Assembly (NCBI RefSeq): GCF_029623955.1 | Contig: NZ_JARSBP010000002.1 | Location: 1,364,001 to 1,428,000, forward strand | Direction of reading: 5' to 3' | DNA length: 64,000 nucleotides | From: Mycobacterium sp. 236(2023) | Lineage (GTDB): Bacteria; Actinomycetota; Actinomycetes; Mycobacteriales; Mycobacteriaceae | Shown here: positions 1-10,923 of the stretch, piece by piece | How the letters are laid out: the number at the start of each line of letters is the position of its first letter | Position numbering within the stretch: position 1 is the first letter of the stretch | The notes under the pieces: generated by a model | The model's database searches: none | The model's input: only the letters and a program-made list of their open reading frames with translations | Told to the model about the DNA's origin: nothing | Program-made: the position numbers and the translations under genes

Positions 1-441
1 GGTGGGGGTGCTGATGTAGGCGTACATCAACCGGTCCTGCGCGTAGGTGGGGGACAGCACGATGTCCATCAGGCCGCCGTCACCGCTCCCGTCGACGGGG
101 ATCGACATCTTCTGGATCGGCTCGGCCTTGACCGACACCTGCTTGACGGTGCCGGTCAGACGCTCGGCGACCAGTGCCGACTGGCTGTCGGGAAGCATGA
201 TCAGCCCACTGGTGCTCCCCAGGCAGCCCTGCATGACGCCCGGTGCCGGGCATTCCTTGGGGAACGGCTTGGCGGGCAGCGGAGGCGGAGGAGGCGGTGT
301 CGACGTCGGTCCCGGCGCGAGCTCGGGCTCGGTGGTGAAAGGCTGCGACTGCGTCGAGTCGAACCGCGCGCAGCCGGCACCGGCCAGCAGCGCCGCACAC
401 AGCAGCACGACGAAAGCCCCTGACGACCGACGCACGCTCAT
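1..441 (-). CDS. lppZ: LppZ-like lipoprotein, N-terminal part (3' end outside window)
   Basis: This is a 147-codon N-terminal fragment that runs off the left edge. It opens with Arg residues, a hydrophobic stretch and a lipobox-like LAGAGC ending at Cys24, so it is probably an exported lipoprotein. A Thr/Pro-rich linker follows at about residues 45-55. After it comes a segment (VAERLTGTVKQV) like the first blade of the PQQ-dependent sugar dehydrogenase-like beta-propeller family. Position next to doxX, cfp6 and ilvB matches M. tuberculosis lppZ (Rv3006). The substrate of LppZ is not known to me. The ATG at 441 is supported by a -10 hexamer one nucleotide short of the leaderless position. The catalytic region is not in the window. 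Confidence 0.85.
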   Translation of the reverse strand, partial: MSVRRSSGAFVVLLCAALLAGAGCARFDSTQSQPFTTEPELAPGPTSTPPPPPPLPAKPFPKECPAPGVMQGCLGSTSGLIMLPDSQSALVAERLTGTVKQVSVKAEPIQKMSIPVDGSGDGGLMDIVLSPTYAQDRLMYAYISTPT

Positions 442-448
442 GCAGGCC

Positions 449-454
449 AGGTTA
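449..454 (-). promoter_or_regulatory. -10 element of lppZ (near-leaderless)
   Basis: TAACCT on the minus strand. Counting the last T as -7 places +1 at 442, one base before the lppZ ATG. No Shine-Dalgarno sequence is seen. Confidence 0.5.
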
Positions 455-600
455 CGGATCGTCCGGGAGTGCCCGCCACGCGGTCGCACGCCCTGCCCTC
501 GACGCGGCCCGCCGCGGTCACCGGCCCGGACCTGCGCCGCCGGGGAAAAACACGTGATCAACGCGCCGCGCCAATTCCCGGCACCCGCACGACTTGGACT

Positions 601-606
601 TACCCT
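601..606 (+). promoter_or_regulatory. -10 element of doxX (near-leaderless)
   Basis: TACCCT predicts +1 at 613, one base before the GTG at 614. It supports that GTG over any upstream in-frame start. Confidence 0.5.
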
Positions 607-613
607 GGCTGTC

Positions 614-1444
614 GTGACGAGTCCCCAAGACCCACGCCCCTGGCAGCGGCCCGACGATTCGGCTGGCCGGCCCGCGTCGGCGAGCCTGGTGGACCCCGAA
701 GACGATCTTCCCTCCGCGCACTACGGCGGCGACTTCGAAACCACGGCCATCCCGCGCTACGACTCGGCCAAGCCGTCGGAGCCACAGCCCTTCGCCCTGC
801 TGAACGACCCCGAACCGCTGCCATACGTGCAGCCCAGCACCGGATTGGCCGCGGGCGCCTACGGGTCGTCCGCCACCCCCACTGAAGTCGTCGTCGATCC
901 CGAACGCAACGGTGACGACCGCAGGGGCACCCAGGATCTCGGGCTGTTGCTTCTTCGGGTCGCGGTCGGCGTCCTGCTCATCGGTCACGGCCTGCAAAAG
1001 GTGTTCGGCTTGTGGGGTGGCCCCGGCCTCGACGGCTTCCGCGACCAACTCACCGACGTCGGCTTCCGCAACGCCGACATCCTGACCTACGTGGCTGCCG
1101 GCGGACAGATCGCGGCGGGAGTTCTGCTCGTCATCGGGCTGTTCACCCCGATCGCGGCAGCCGGTGCGCTGGGCTATCTGGTGACTGCGACGCTGGCCGA
1201 AGCGATGACCGCGCACAACGACGCCCGACTGGGGTCGTTCCTCACTGACGGGCACGAATACCAGCTGATCCTGCTGTTCGCCGTCGCCGCAATCATTTTG
1301 GTCGGCCCCGGCCGATACGGCCTGGACGCCGGACGTGGCTGGGCCCGCAGGCCCTTCGTGGGTTCGATCGCGGCGCTGATCCTCGGCATCGGCGCGGGCG
1401 TGGCGATCTGGGTTCTGCTCAACGGAGGAAATCCGCTGGGCTGA
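614..1444 (+). CDS. DoxX-family membrane protein (Rv3005c homologue)
   Basis: The protein has 276 residues. The first ~105 are hydrophilic, rich in Pro, Asp and Ser, and look disordered. The rest is a DoxX-like four-to-five-helix membrane domain: first helix at about 109-131 (LLLLRVAVGVLLIGHGLQK), then QIAAGVLLVIGLFTP, a third around YQLILLFAVAAIILVG, and a last helix near the C-terminus. In M. tuberculosis the DoxX homologue Rv3005c has been linked to a membrane oxidoreductase complex with superoxide dismutase SodA and SseA; that role here is an inference from homology. The reading frame is open upstream to position 47, but GTG 614 gives the family length (about 280) and sits right after a -10 hexamer. 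The gene is convergent with the CFP-6 homologue, 4 nt apart. Confidence 0.9.
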   Translation: MTSPQDPRPWQRPDDSAGRPASASLVDPEDDLPSAHYGGDFETTAIPRYDSAKPSEPQPFALLNDPEPLPYVQPSTGLAAGAYGSSATPTEVVVDPERNGDDRRGTQDLGLLLLRVAVGVLLIGHGLQKVFGLWGGPGLDGFRDQLTDVGFRNADILTYVAAGGQIAAGVLLVIGLFTPIAAAGALGYLVTATLAEAMTAHNDARLGSFLTDGHEYQLILLFAVAAIILVGPGRYGLDAGRGWARRPFVGSIAALILGIGAGVAIWVLLNGGNPLG

Positions 1445-1448
1445 GCGC

Positions 1449-1856
1449 CTATTCGGACCCTGACTCGTACGGGTTGGGCACGCGTCCGCCGCTGGCCTCC
1501 GTCAACACCGGCAAGGTCGAGAACGTCACCGCGGGCAGCGGGAACTCGGAGCCGTCGCGGCGTCGTGCCACGGCCCATGCCCTGCGCCCGAACCGCAGCC
1601 CGTCGATGTCGTCCCAGGGGACGGTCTGGCGACCCAGCAGGGTCCGTGCCGTGACGGTGTCGCGGCCCGCGACGGTGCGGTAGCGCGCGATCACGATCGA
1701 CAGGACCACCGGAATCAGCAGCAGGACCACGAACCACGGCGGCCCGGCGAACACCAGCGCCGCGAGCCCGAGGGTGAGGAATCCGACGGCAATATGAGCC
1801 ATCGGCGAGATCCTGATGACGACGGGGGCCGACTCTGGCGCCGACGGGGTACGCAT
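1449..1856 (-). CDS. CFP-6-like membrane protein with PH-type domain
   Basis: This 135-residue protein has a hydrophobic hairpin at about residues 20-57 (two closely spaced helices around VGFLTLGLAALVFAGPPWF). A compact C-terminal beta-rich domain follows (TVPWDDIDGLRFGRRAWAV, LPAVTF), of the bacterial PH-like type seen in Rv3004, the low-molecular-weight antigen CFP-6. It lies directly upstream of, and divergent from, ilvB, as in M. tuberculosis. The function is unknown. The ATG at 1856 has a purine-rich stretch before it but no clear -10 at leaderless distance. It is about 20 residues longer at the N-terminus than the Rv3004 length I recall, so an internal start is possible. Confidence 0.8.
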   Translation of the reverse strand: MRTPSAPESAPVVIRISPMAHIAVGFLTLGLAALVFAGPPWFVVLLLIPVVLSIVIARYRTVAGRDTVTARTLLGRQTVPWDDIDGLRFGRRAWAVARRRDGSEFPLPAVTFSTLPVLTEASGGRVPNPYESGSE

Positions 1857-1940
1857 CCCGCCATCATTCCATCGAGGCCGGTGTCCTCGACCCCTCGCGC
1901 GAGCGCTCGTCGGGATTTGACGTTTGACAAGCTCGGGGTC

Positions 1941-1946
1941 TACCGT
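1941..1946 (+). promoter_or_regulatory. -10 element of the ilvB leader transcript
   Basis: TACCGT predicts +1 near 1953, two bases before the leader-peptide ATG at 1955, so the leader peptide would be read from an almost leaderless RNA. A TTGACA lies at 1924-1929, but the 11-nt spacing is too short for a normal -35 and may be fortuitous. Confidence 0.5.
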
Positions 1947-1954
1947 CGTCTGCT

Positions 1955-2020
1955 ATGCAGACCATGCTCGTAGTAATTGGGTTGCGCGTTGATGCCGCGC
2001 TAGCCCCAGTTCGGGCATAG
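1955..2020 (+). CDS. ilvB leader peptide (attenuation control)
   Basis: A 21-codon ORF from ATG 1955 to TAG 2018-2020. Its early codons read Met-Leu-Val-Val-Ile-Gly-Leu-Arg-Val, followed by further Ala, Leu and Val codons, so branched-chain residues are concentrated where a ribosome would stall. The ORF overlaps the 5' arm of the antiterminator stem (1979-1995). This is the layout of classical ribosome-mediated attenuation, which has been predicted for ilvB operons of Actinobacteria. A second in-frame ATG at 1964 would give an 18-residue peptide. The ORF has no Shine-Dalgarno sequence, consistent with leaderless initiation. Confidence 0.8.
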   Translation: MQTMLVVIGLRVDAALAPVRA

Positions 2021-2043
2021 CACGCAGCATCGACGCGCAACCC
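1979..2043 (+). promoter_or_regulatory. Antiterminator stem of the ilvB attenuator
   Basis: The 5' arm at 1979-1995 and the 3' arm at 2027-2043 are complementary over 17 bp with a single G-U pair. The 5' arm lies inside the leader peptide, over its Gly-Leu-Arg-Val-Asp codons. The 3' end of the stem (AACCC, 2039-2043) is the same sequence that begins the terminator stem, so the two structures exclude each other. A ribosome stalled on the upstream Leu/Val/Val/Ile codons should leave the 5' arm free to pair, blocking the terminator. Smooth translation should cover it. Confidence 0.75.
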
Positions 2044-2075
2044 TCGTACAGCCGCTGGGCTGACGGGGGTTTTTT
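2039..2075 (+). terminator. Rho-independent terminator of the ilvB attenuator
   Basis: The outer stem pairs 2039-2047 with 2063-2071, with one G-U pair. The inner stem pairs CAGCC (2049-2053) with GGCTG (2058-2062) around a GCTG loop. The stem runs straight into six T residues (2070-2075). It lies 57 nt before the ilvB start and shares its 5' arm with the antiterminator. Confidence 0.8.
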
Positions 2076-2132
2076 GTTGCCCCAGCACCGATTTGAGAAG
2101 ATCGCACCGAGCGAGAAAGACCAGAGGACACC

Positions 2133-4009
<1,877 letters not shown>

Positions 4010-4010
<1 letters not shown>

Positions 4011-4510
4011 TGACCACCACGCACACGCTGTCGGTGCTCGTCGAGGACAAGCCCGGCGTCCTGGCCCGGGTGGCGTCCCTGTTCTCCCGCCGCGGCTACA
4101 ACATCCAGTCACTGGCCGTCGGTGCCACCGAGCACAAGGACCTCTCGCGGATGACCATCGTGGTCGACGTCGAGGAGTCCCCCCTGGAGCAGATCACCAA
4201 GCAGCTCAACAAGCTGATCAACGTGATCAAGATCGTCGAGCAGGACGAGGAGAACTCGGTCTCCCGGGAGCTCGCCCTGATCAAGGTCCGCACCGATGCC
4301 AGCACTCGTGGTCAGGTCATCGAGGCGGTCAATCTGTTCCGCGCCAAGGTCGTCGACGTGTCTACGGAGTCACTGACTGTCGAGGCCACCGGCACAGCTG
4401 AGAAGATCGAGGCGCTGCTGCGTGTTCTCGAGCCTTATGGGGTCCGCGAGATCGTCCAGTCCGGTGTGGTGTCGCTGTCCCGCGGCCCTCGCGGTATCAG
4501 CACCAAATAA
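4010..4510 (+). CDS. ilvN: Acetolactate synthase small (regulatory) subunit
   Basis: The 166 residues start with an ACT domain (LSVLVEDKPGVLARVASLF, residues about 8-26, followed by NIQSLAVG). In this family the ACT domain binds valine and confers feedback inhibition on the catalytic subunit. The C-terminal half (about 85-160) is the activation domain of the IlvN family. The ATG shares one base with the ilvB stop, so the two subunits should be made in step. The length matches the M. tuberculosis protein (about 168). Confidence 0.97.
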
Positions 4511-4523
4511 CAACGAAAAATAA

Positions 4524-5561
<1,038 letters not shown>

Positions 5562-5566
5562 TTGGT

Positions 5567-5615
5567 GATTTCGGCGTGCGCAGTAGCGCTGGGCGCGACT
5601 GCGCACGTCGAAATC
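5567..5615 (+). terminator. Hairpin terminator after ilvC
   Basis: Arms 5567-5584 and 5598-5615 are complementary over 18 bp with one G-U pair, around a 13-nt loop. No U-tract follows, which is common for mycobacterial terminators. The stem begins 5 nt after the ilvC stop. Confidence 0.6.
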
Positions 5616-5626
5616 GCTGCGGTCGG

Positions 5627-5632
5627 TACCCT
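5627..5632 (+). promoter_or_regulatory. -10 element of the DUF3159-like gene
   Basis: TACCCT predicts +1 at 5639, two bases before ATG 5641. Confidence 0.45.
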
Positions 5633-5640
5633 CGGATTTC

Positions 5641-6258
5641 ATGACGGGCACTGATACGCCGGCCGCCGCGCTGCTGGCCCGCGCGGGCGGCATCCGCGGA
5701 CTGGTGTACTCGGCGTTGCCGGTCGTCGTGTTCGCGGCGGTCAACGCACTCGCAGGTCTGATGCCCGCGCTGATCGCGGCGGTGGCCGTCGGCGCCGTCG
5801 TCCTGACCTGGCAATTGGTGCGCCGGGAATCGACCCGGCCCGCCCTGTTCGGCTTCGCCGGCATCGCCGTCGGCGCGGGCTTCGCGCTCGTCACCGGACA
5901 GGCGAAAGACTTCTATCTGCCCGGCATCTGGATGTACCTCGCGATGGCCGTGCTGTTCACCGTCTCGGTGGTGGTCGGACGCCCGCTCATCGGCGTCGTC
6001 TGGGCGTGGATGACCGGCCGGGACGACACGTGGCGGCGCACTCGCCGCGTGCGGATGGCGTTCGATCTCGTCACGTTGATGATGGCCGTGGTGTCGGCGA
6101 CGCGCTTTGCCGTGCAGTTCTATCTGTACGACACCGACCAGGAAGGCCTGCTCGCCGTCGCGCGCATCGCGATGGGCTGGCCGATCTTCCTGGTGACGTC
6201 GACCCTGATCTACTTCGCGATCCGCACCGCCATGCGGACGCTGCCCCGCACCGGTTAG
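5641..6258 (+). CDS. Integral membrane protein, DUF3159-like
   Basis: This 205-residue protein has five or six predicted helices, for example GLVYSALPVVVFAAVNAL, ALIAAVAVGAVVLTWQLV, IWMYLAMAVLFTVSVVVG and a last one around WPIFLVTSTLIYFAI. A conserved cytoplasmic-looking loop, DDTWRRTRRVRMAFDLVT, contains several Arg. The N-terminal GGIRGLVYSALP resembles DUF3159 proteins of Actinobacteria; this assignment is from recognition only. The function is unknown. It is convergent with wrbA, and the two stop codons overlap by 4 nt. The start is supported by a -10 hexamer two bases short of leaderless spacing. Confidence 0.7.
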   Translation: MTGTDTPAAALLARAGGIRGLVYSALPVVVFAAVNALAGLMPALIAAVAVGAVVLTWQLVRRESTRPALFGFAGIAVGAGFALVTGQAKDFYLPGIWMYLAMAVLFTVSVVVGRPLIGVVWAWMTGRDDTWRRTRRVRMAFDLVTLMMAVVSATRFAVQFYLYDTDQEGLLAVARIAMGWPIFLVTSTLIYFAIRTAMRTLPRTG

Positions 6259-6851
6259 TCGAGGCGGTCGGCGACGCTGACGACGCGCCGCGCCAGATGG
6301 TCGAGCGCCGCCAGCGTGGCGTCGTCGAGTTCGTTCTTGTTCTCGGGGCCGGTGACATGTCCTACGCCGTAGGGGTTTCCGTCGGCGAACTTGACCCCGT
6401 CGGTGTAACCCGGGGGAACGATGATGCCGCCGAAGTGCATCAGCGTGATGTAGAGCGTCATCAGCGTCGTCTCCTGGCCACCGTGCGCGGTCTGTGACGA
6501 CGTGAAGCCCGCATAGACCTTGTCGGCGAGCAGCCCTTTGGCCCACAGCCCGCCGAGCGAGTCGATGAATGCCCGGAACTGCGATGCGGTGTTGCCGAAC
6601 CGGGTCGGCGATCCGAAGATCACCGCGTCGGCCCACACGATGTCGTCACCGGTGGCGGCCGGAAGGTCTTTGGTGGCTTCGTAATTCGCCGTCCACGCCG
6701 GATTGCCGGCGAAGGATTCGGGATCGCGGGTCTCGGCGACGTGACGCAATCGGACTTCGGCGCCCGCAGCTTCCGCCGTCGCCGCGAGGCGGGTGGCCAT
6801 CGTCGTTCCGTGGCCTGTCGCCGAGTAATAGATGACTGCGAGCTTCGTCAT
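6255..6851 (-). CDS. wrbA: NAD(P)H:quinone oxidoreductase, WrbA type
   Basis: 198 residues. It is a flavodoxin-like FMN protein of the WrbA family, which reduces quinones by two electrons and limits semiquinone and superoxide formation. The phosphate-binding loop YYSATGHGTTMA is at about residues 8-19. GSPTRFGNTASQFRAFID (about 79-96) is the characteristic WrbA FMN and tetramer segment, and YGVGHVTG lies near residue 160. The ATG at 6851 sits exactly at the +1 predicted from TAGGCT (6858-6863, minus strand), so it is probably leaderless. It is convergent with the upstream membrane protein. Confidence 0.92.
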   Translation of the reverse strand: MTKLAVIYYSATGHGTTMATRLAATAEAAGAEVRLRHVAETRDPESFAGNPAWTANYEATKDLPAATGDDIVWADAVIFGSPTRFGNTASQFRAFIDSLGGLWAKGLLADKVYAGFTSSQTAHGGQETTLMTLYITLMHFGGIIVPPGYTDGVKFADGNPYGVGHVTGPENKNELDDATLAALDHLARRVVSVADRLD

Positions 6852-6857
6852 ATCGGA

Positions 6858-6863
6858 AGCCTA
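6858..6863 (-). promoter_or_regulatory. -10 element of wrbA (leaderless)
   Basis: TAGGCT on the minus strand, then six bases, then ATG. Predicted +1 is the A of the wrbA start codon. Confidence 0.55.
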
Positions 6864-6864
6864 C

Positions 6865-8295
6865 TCACGGGGAGAGCGTCGGCAGTTCCTTGATGCCGAA
6901 CTCGCGCTTGAGCACCGTGCGGGCCGCGTAGAAGCCGGCCATCCCGTGTACGCCGCCGCCGGGCGGAGCGGCCGACGAGCACAGGTATGCGTGCGGGATC
7001 GGCGTCGCCCACGGATTCCACCGCGGCGACGGGCCGGTCAACGCGCTGATCATGTTGTTGCCGCCGACGCCGATGTCGCCACCGACGAGGTTGGCGTTGT
7101 GGTCGGCGAGCCGGGCGGCCGGCACGCTGCGTACGCCGACCACCACGTCGCGGAACCCCGGCGCGAACCGTTCGATGATGGTGGTGACGGCCTCGGCCAT
7201 GTCGACCGTCGAACCCGCGGGCACGTGGGCGTACGTCCAGAACGGGCGGCGTCCCTGCGCGTCGATGCGAGTCGGGTCCGCGAGGTGGGGGAGTGCGGCC
7301 AGGACCATCGGCCAGTCGGCGTGACGGCCTTGGGCGATCTCCTTCTCGGCCAGCGCCATCGTGGGGCGGTCGCCACCGAGGTGCAGCGTCGGGGCTTGCG
7401 CCAAACGTGAATCCAGCCAAGGTATTTCGTCGGAGAGCACGAAGTCGACCTTCGCCACGCCCGGCCCGTAACGGTAGCGGCGCAACGTCTTCGCGTAGCC
7501 GGCGGGCATGCGGTCGCCGTAGACCCGCAACAGTGCCGTGGGCGCGGTGTCATACAGAACGACTCCCGACGGCGGTGCCGTCACTTCCTCGCCGAGCACC
7601 AACTCGCCGCCGTGGGCCCGCAGATCGGCCAGCAGGGCGTCGGGGATCGCCTGCGAGCCGCCGACCGGGATGGGCCAGCCCACCGCGTGCGCGAGCGTGG
7701 CCAGCATCATGCCGGCCCCCGACGCCACCAGCGACGGCATCTGCGAAATCGTGTGGGCGGCAACGCCGGTGAACAACGCGCGGGCATCGTCGCCGGCCAA
7801 GGTGTTCCAGGCGGGACTTCCCTGCGCGAGCAGTCGCGGGGCGACCCGCAAGGCCGCCGGGATGCTCGGCGGAATCGAGCGCTTGTCGCCGAGGAGCAGC
7901 CCGACCACGCCGTCGCAGTCGGCGGCCAGCGGCCCGAGCAGCTTGCGCCACGAGTCGCCGTCCTCCAGTTCGGCGCACGTGCGCTCGATGTCGCGGTAGC
8001 CGATGGCGGCGGGGCGGCCCGGCAGCGGATTGCCGTACGAGATCTCCGGCACGGCTAGCTCCACTCCGCGGGCGCGCAGATCGAACGCCGCGAAGAACGG
8101 CGACGCCAGCGCCAGCGGGTGCACCGCCGAGCAGATGTCGTGCGAGACGCCGGTGAACTCGGGGTCGGGTAGCGTGCGCGCCCCTCCACCGAACGTGGGC
8201 TGAGCCTCGATGACCCGCACCGAAACCCCTGCTCGTGCGCAGATCACAGCTGCGGCCAGCCCGTTGGGGCCGCTTCCGACGACGGTCAATTCCAC
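6865..8295 (-). CDS. FAD-dependent oxidoreductase of the phytoene dehydrogenase/NAD(P)-binding Rossmann family (Rv2997 homologue)
   Basis: 476 residues from GTG 8295. The N-terminal dinucleotide-binding motif VVGSGPNGLAAAV (about residues 5-17) and FGGGARTL (about 38-45) are typical of the phytoene dehydrogenase/carotenoid isomerase-like flavoproteins (COG1233). The C-terminal GVHGMAGFYAARTVL is the second FAD contact. The substrate is unknown, and no carotenoid genes lie nearby. An in-frame ATG at 8313 would add six residues. I chose GTG 8295 because TGTAAT (8302-8307, minus) places +1 exactly on it and the flavin fold begins right after. It is divergent from serA, with only 32 bp between start codons. 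Confidence 0.85.
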   Translation of the reverse strand: MELTVVGSGPNGLAAAVICARAGVSVRVIEAQPTFGGGARTLPDPEFTGVSHDICSAVHPLALASPFFAAFDLRARGVELAVPEISYGNPLPGRPAAIGYRDIERTCAELEDGDSWRKLLGPLAADCDGVVGLLLGDKRSIPPSIPAALRVAPRLLAQGSPAWNTLAGDDARALFTGVAAHTISQMPSLVASGAGMMLATLAHAVGWPIPVGGSQAIPDALLADLRAHGGELVLGEEVTAPPSGVVLYDTAPTALLRVYGDRMPAGYAKTLRRYRYGPGVAKVDFVLSDEIPWLDSRLAQAPTLHLGGDRPTMALAEKEIAQGRHADWPMVLAALPHLADPTRIDAQGRRPFWTYAHVPAGSTVDMAEAVTTIIERFAPGFRDVVVGVRSVPAARLADHNANLVGGDIGVGGNNMISALTGPSPRWNPWATPIPHAYLCSSAAPPGGGVHGMAGFYAARTVLKREFGIKELPTLSP

Positions 8296-8301
8296 GGGGC
8301 C

Positions 8302-8319
8302 ATTACAGCCCATTAGGCT
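8302..8319. promoter_or_regulatory. Back-to-back -10 elements of the flavoprotein gene and serA
   Basis: Minus strand: TGTAAT (8302-8307) gives +1 at the GTG at 8295. Plus strand: TAGGCT (8314-8319) gives +1 at 8326, two bases before the serA GTG. The two hexamers are 6 bp apart, so RNA polymerase probably cannot serve both directions at once. Confidence 0.45.
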
Positions 8320-8327
8320 GAGGCCTC

Positions 8328-9914
8328 GTGAGTCTTCCTGTTGTACTGATCGCCGACAAGCTGGCCCAATCGACTGTGGAGGCCCTGGGGGGCCAGGTGG
8401 AAGTCCGCTGGGTCGACGGGCCGGACCGAGAGAAGCTGCTGGCCGCCGTGGCCGACGCCGACGCACTCCTCGTGCGTTCGGCGACCACCGTCGATGCCGA
8501 GGTGCTCGCCGCAGCTCCCAAACTCAAGATCGTCGCCCGCGCCGGCGTCGGGTTGGACAACGTCGACGTCGACGCAGCGACCGCGCGCGGTGTGCTGGTC
8601 GTCAACGCTCCCACCTCGAACATCCACAGCGCGGCCGAGCACGCATTGGCGTTGCTGCTGTCCACCGCGCGCCAGATCCCCGCTGCCGACGCCACGCTGC
8701 GTGAGCACACGTGGAAGCGTTCGTCGTTCTCGGGAACCGAGATCTTCGGCAAGACGGTCGGCGTGGTGGGTCTGGGCCGCATCGGTCAGCTGGTCGCCCA
8801 GCGTCTGGCCGCCTTCGGCGCCCACATCACCGCGTACGACCCCTATGTGTCGCAGGCGCGCGCCGCGCAGTTGGGCATCGAGCTGTTGACGCTGGACGAA
8901 CTTCTCGGCCGCGCCGACTTCATCTCGGTGCACCTGCCCAAGACCAAGGAGACCGCAGGCCTGATCGGCAAGGAGGCGCTGGCCAAGATCAAGCCGGGCG
9001 CCATCATCGTCAACGCCGCCCGCGGCGGTCTGATCGATGAGCAGGCGCTCGCCGACGCGATCATCAGCGGCCACGTGCGCGGCGCGGGTCTGGACGTGTT
9101 CTCCACCGAACCGTGTACGGACAGCCCGCTGTTCGAGCTGCCGCAGGTCGTCGTGACGCCGCACCTCGGCGCATCCACCTCGGAGGCCCAGGATCGAGCG
9201 GGTACCGACGTCGCGGCGAGTGTGAAACTGGCGCTGGCGGGGGAGTTCGTCCCCGACGCCGTCAACGTCGGCGGCGGCGTCGTCGGCGAGGAGGTCGCGC
9301 CGTGGCTGGATCTGGTCCGCAAACTCGGTCTGCTCGTCGGTGCCCTGTCCGCGGAGCTGCCCACCAATCTCTGCGTGCAGGTCCGCGGCGAGCTGGCCTC
9401 CGAGGAGGTCGAGGTGCTGCGGCTCTCGGCGCTGCGCGGATTGTTCTCCGCCGTCATCGAAGATCAGGTGACCTTCGTCAACGCCCCGGCGCTGGCCGCC
9501 GAGCGCGGCGTGGAGGCCTCGATCGATAGCGAGGCGGAAAGCCCCAACCACCGCAGCGTCGTCGACGTGCGGGCGGTGGCTGCCGACGGGACCACCGTCA
9601 ACGTCGCGGGTGCGCTGTCCGGGCCGCAGCAGGTGGAGAAGATCGTCCAGATCAACGGCCGCAACCTGGATCTGCGCGCCGAGGGTGTCAACCTGATCAT
9701 CAACTACGACGACCAGCCGGGTGCACTCGGAAAGATCGGCACACTCCTCGGCGGTGCCGCCGTCAACATCCTCGCGGCTCAGCTCAGCCAGGACGCCGAC
9801 GGTGAGGGCGCGACGATCATGCTGCGCCTGGACCGCGAGGTGCCCCAGGACGTGCTCACCGCCATCGGCAGCGATGTCGCCGCCTCGACACTGGAAGTGG
9901 TTGATCTGTCGTGA
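8328..9914 (+). CDS. serA: D-3-phosphoglycerate dehydrogenase
   Basis: 528 residues, the same length as M. tuberculosis SerA1. It oxidises 3-phosphoglycerate to phosphohydroxypyruvate, the entry to serine synthesis. The NAD loop [11 protein letters not shown] lies near residue 148, [10 protein letters not shown] near 230, and the catalytic His in VTPHLGAST near 279. As in the long type-I enzymes, an intervening substrate-binding domain (about 315-450) and a C-terminal ACT domain ([17 protein letters not shown], about 463 on) follow; the ACT domain mediates serine feedback. GTG 8328 fits the family N-terminus ([12 protein letters not shown]). It overlaps leuB by 4 nt. Confidence 0.97.
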   Translation: MSLPVVLIADKLAQSTVEALGGQVEVRWVDGPDREKLLAAVADADALLVRSATTVDAEVLAAAPKLKIVARAGVGLDNVDVDAATARGVLVVNAPTSNIHSAAEHALALLLSTARQIPAADATLREHTWKRSSFSGTEIFGKTVGVVGLGRIGQLVAQRLAAFGAHITAYDPYVSQARAAQLGIELLTLDELLGRADFISVHLPKTKETAGLIGKEALAKIKPGAIIVNAARGGLIDEQALADAIISGHVRGAGLDVFSTEPCTDSPLFELPQVVVTPHLGASTSEAQDRAGTDVAASVKLALAGEFVPDAVNVGGGVVGEEVAPWLDLVRKLGLLVGALSAELPTNLCVQVRGELASEEVEVLRLSALRGLFSAVIEDQVTFVNAPALAAERGVEASIDSEAESPNHRSVVDVRAVAADGTTVNVAGALSGPQQVEKIVQINGRNLDLRAEGVNLIINYDDQPGALGKIGTLLGGAAVNILAAQLSQDADGEGATIMLRLDREVPQDVLTAIGSDVAASTLEVVDLS

Positions 9915-10921
9915 AACTCGCAGTCATCGCCGGCGACGGCATCGGACCTGAGGTCATCGGTGAAGCACTCAAGGTGCTCGACGCCGTGGTGCCGGGCGTG
10001 GCGAAGAACGAATACGACCTCGGTGCGCGCCAGTACCACAAGAGCGGTGAGGTGCTTCCGGATTCGGTGCTCGAGGAGCTGAAAGGTTATGACGCGATCC
10101 TGCTCGGCGCCATCGGCGATCCGTCGGTGCCCAGCGGGCTGTTGGAGCGTGGTCTGTTGCTGCGCATCCGATTCGAACTCGACCACCACATCAACCTGCG
10201 ACCCGGACGTCTGTACGCCGGCGTGCAGAGTCCGCTCGCGGGTAATCCGGAGATCGATTTCGTCGTCGTCCGCGAAGGCACCGAGGGTCCGTACACGGGC
10301 AACGGCGGGGCGATCCGAGTCGGCACGCCGCACGAGATCGCGACCGAGGTCAGCGTCAACACCGCCTACGGGGTGCGCCGGGTCGTGCAGGACGCGTTCG
10401 GGCGGGCACAGCAGCGCCGCAAGCATCTGACGTTGGTGCACAAGAACAATGTGCTCACCAACGCCGGATCGTTGTGGTGGCGCACCGTTCAGGCCGTGGG
10501 GGCCGAGTATCCGGACGTCGAGATTGCCTACCAGCATGTCGATGCCGCAACCATCCACATGGTCACCGACCCCGGGCGGTTCGACGTCATCGTCACCGAC
10601 AACCTGTTCGGCGACATCATCACCGATCTGGCTGCCGCGGTGTGCGGCGGCATCGGATTGGCGGCCAGCGGCAATATCGATGCGACGCTGACGAATCCGT
10701 CGATGTTCGAGCCGGTGCACGGCAGCGCGCCCGACATCGCCGGGCAGGGCATCGCGGACCCGACCGCCGCGGTCATGTCCGTGTCGCTGCTGTTGGCCCA
10801 CATGGCCCAGTTCGATGCCGCGGCACGGGTCGACAAGGCTGTCGCGGAACACCTGGCAACCCGCGGCGACGAGAAACTGTCGACCTCGCAGGTCGGCGAG
10901 CGGATCCTCGGAAAGCTCTAG
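9911..10921 (+). CDS. leuB: 3-isopropylmalate dehydrogenase
   Basis: 336 residues, the compact form typical of Actinobacteria. It oxidises and decarboxylates 3-isopropylmalate to 2-oxoisocaproate in leucine synthesis. Visible family features are the N-terminal [10 protein letters not shown], the substrate-binding arginines in [21 protein letters not shown], the [10 protein letters not shown] segment, Lys in [17 protein letters not shown], the Mg2+-binding Asp cluster [16 protein letters not shown] (about residues 231-246), and [16 protein letters not shown] near the C-terminus. GTG 9911 overlaps the serA stop, so the two amino acid genes are probably cotranscribed and coupled. A membrane-protein ORF begins just after its stop. 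Confidence 0.97.
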   Translation: MKLAVIAGDGIGPEVIGEALKVLDAVVPGVAKNEYDLGARQYHKSGEVLPDSVLEELKGYDAILLGAIGDPSVPSGLLERGLLLRIRFELDHHINLRPGRLYAGVQSPLAGNPEIDFVVVREGTEGPYTGNGGAIRVGTPHEIATEVSVNTAYGVRRVVQDAFGRAQQRRKHLTLVHKNNVLTNAGSLWWRTVQAVGAEYPDVEIAYQHVDAATIHMVTDPGRFDVIVTDNLFGDIITDLAAAVCGGIGLAASGNIDATLTNPSMFEPVHGSAPDIAGQGIADPTAAVMSVSLLLAHMAQFDAAARVDKAVAEHLATRGDEKLSTSQVGERILGKL

Positions 10922-10923
10922 CC

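Noticed and set aside
47..613. Long N-terminal extension of the DoxX-family ORF
   Set aside because: Low-complexity Pro/Arg/Ser sequence with no family match. It lies antisense to the lppZ signal peptide, and GTG 614 follows a -10 element and gives the family length.
1941..2132. T-box riboswitch upstream of ilvB
   Set aside because: No T-box sequence or specifier-loop architecture was seen. The BCAA-rich leader ORF and mutually exclusive stems explain the region better.
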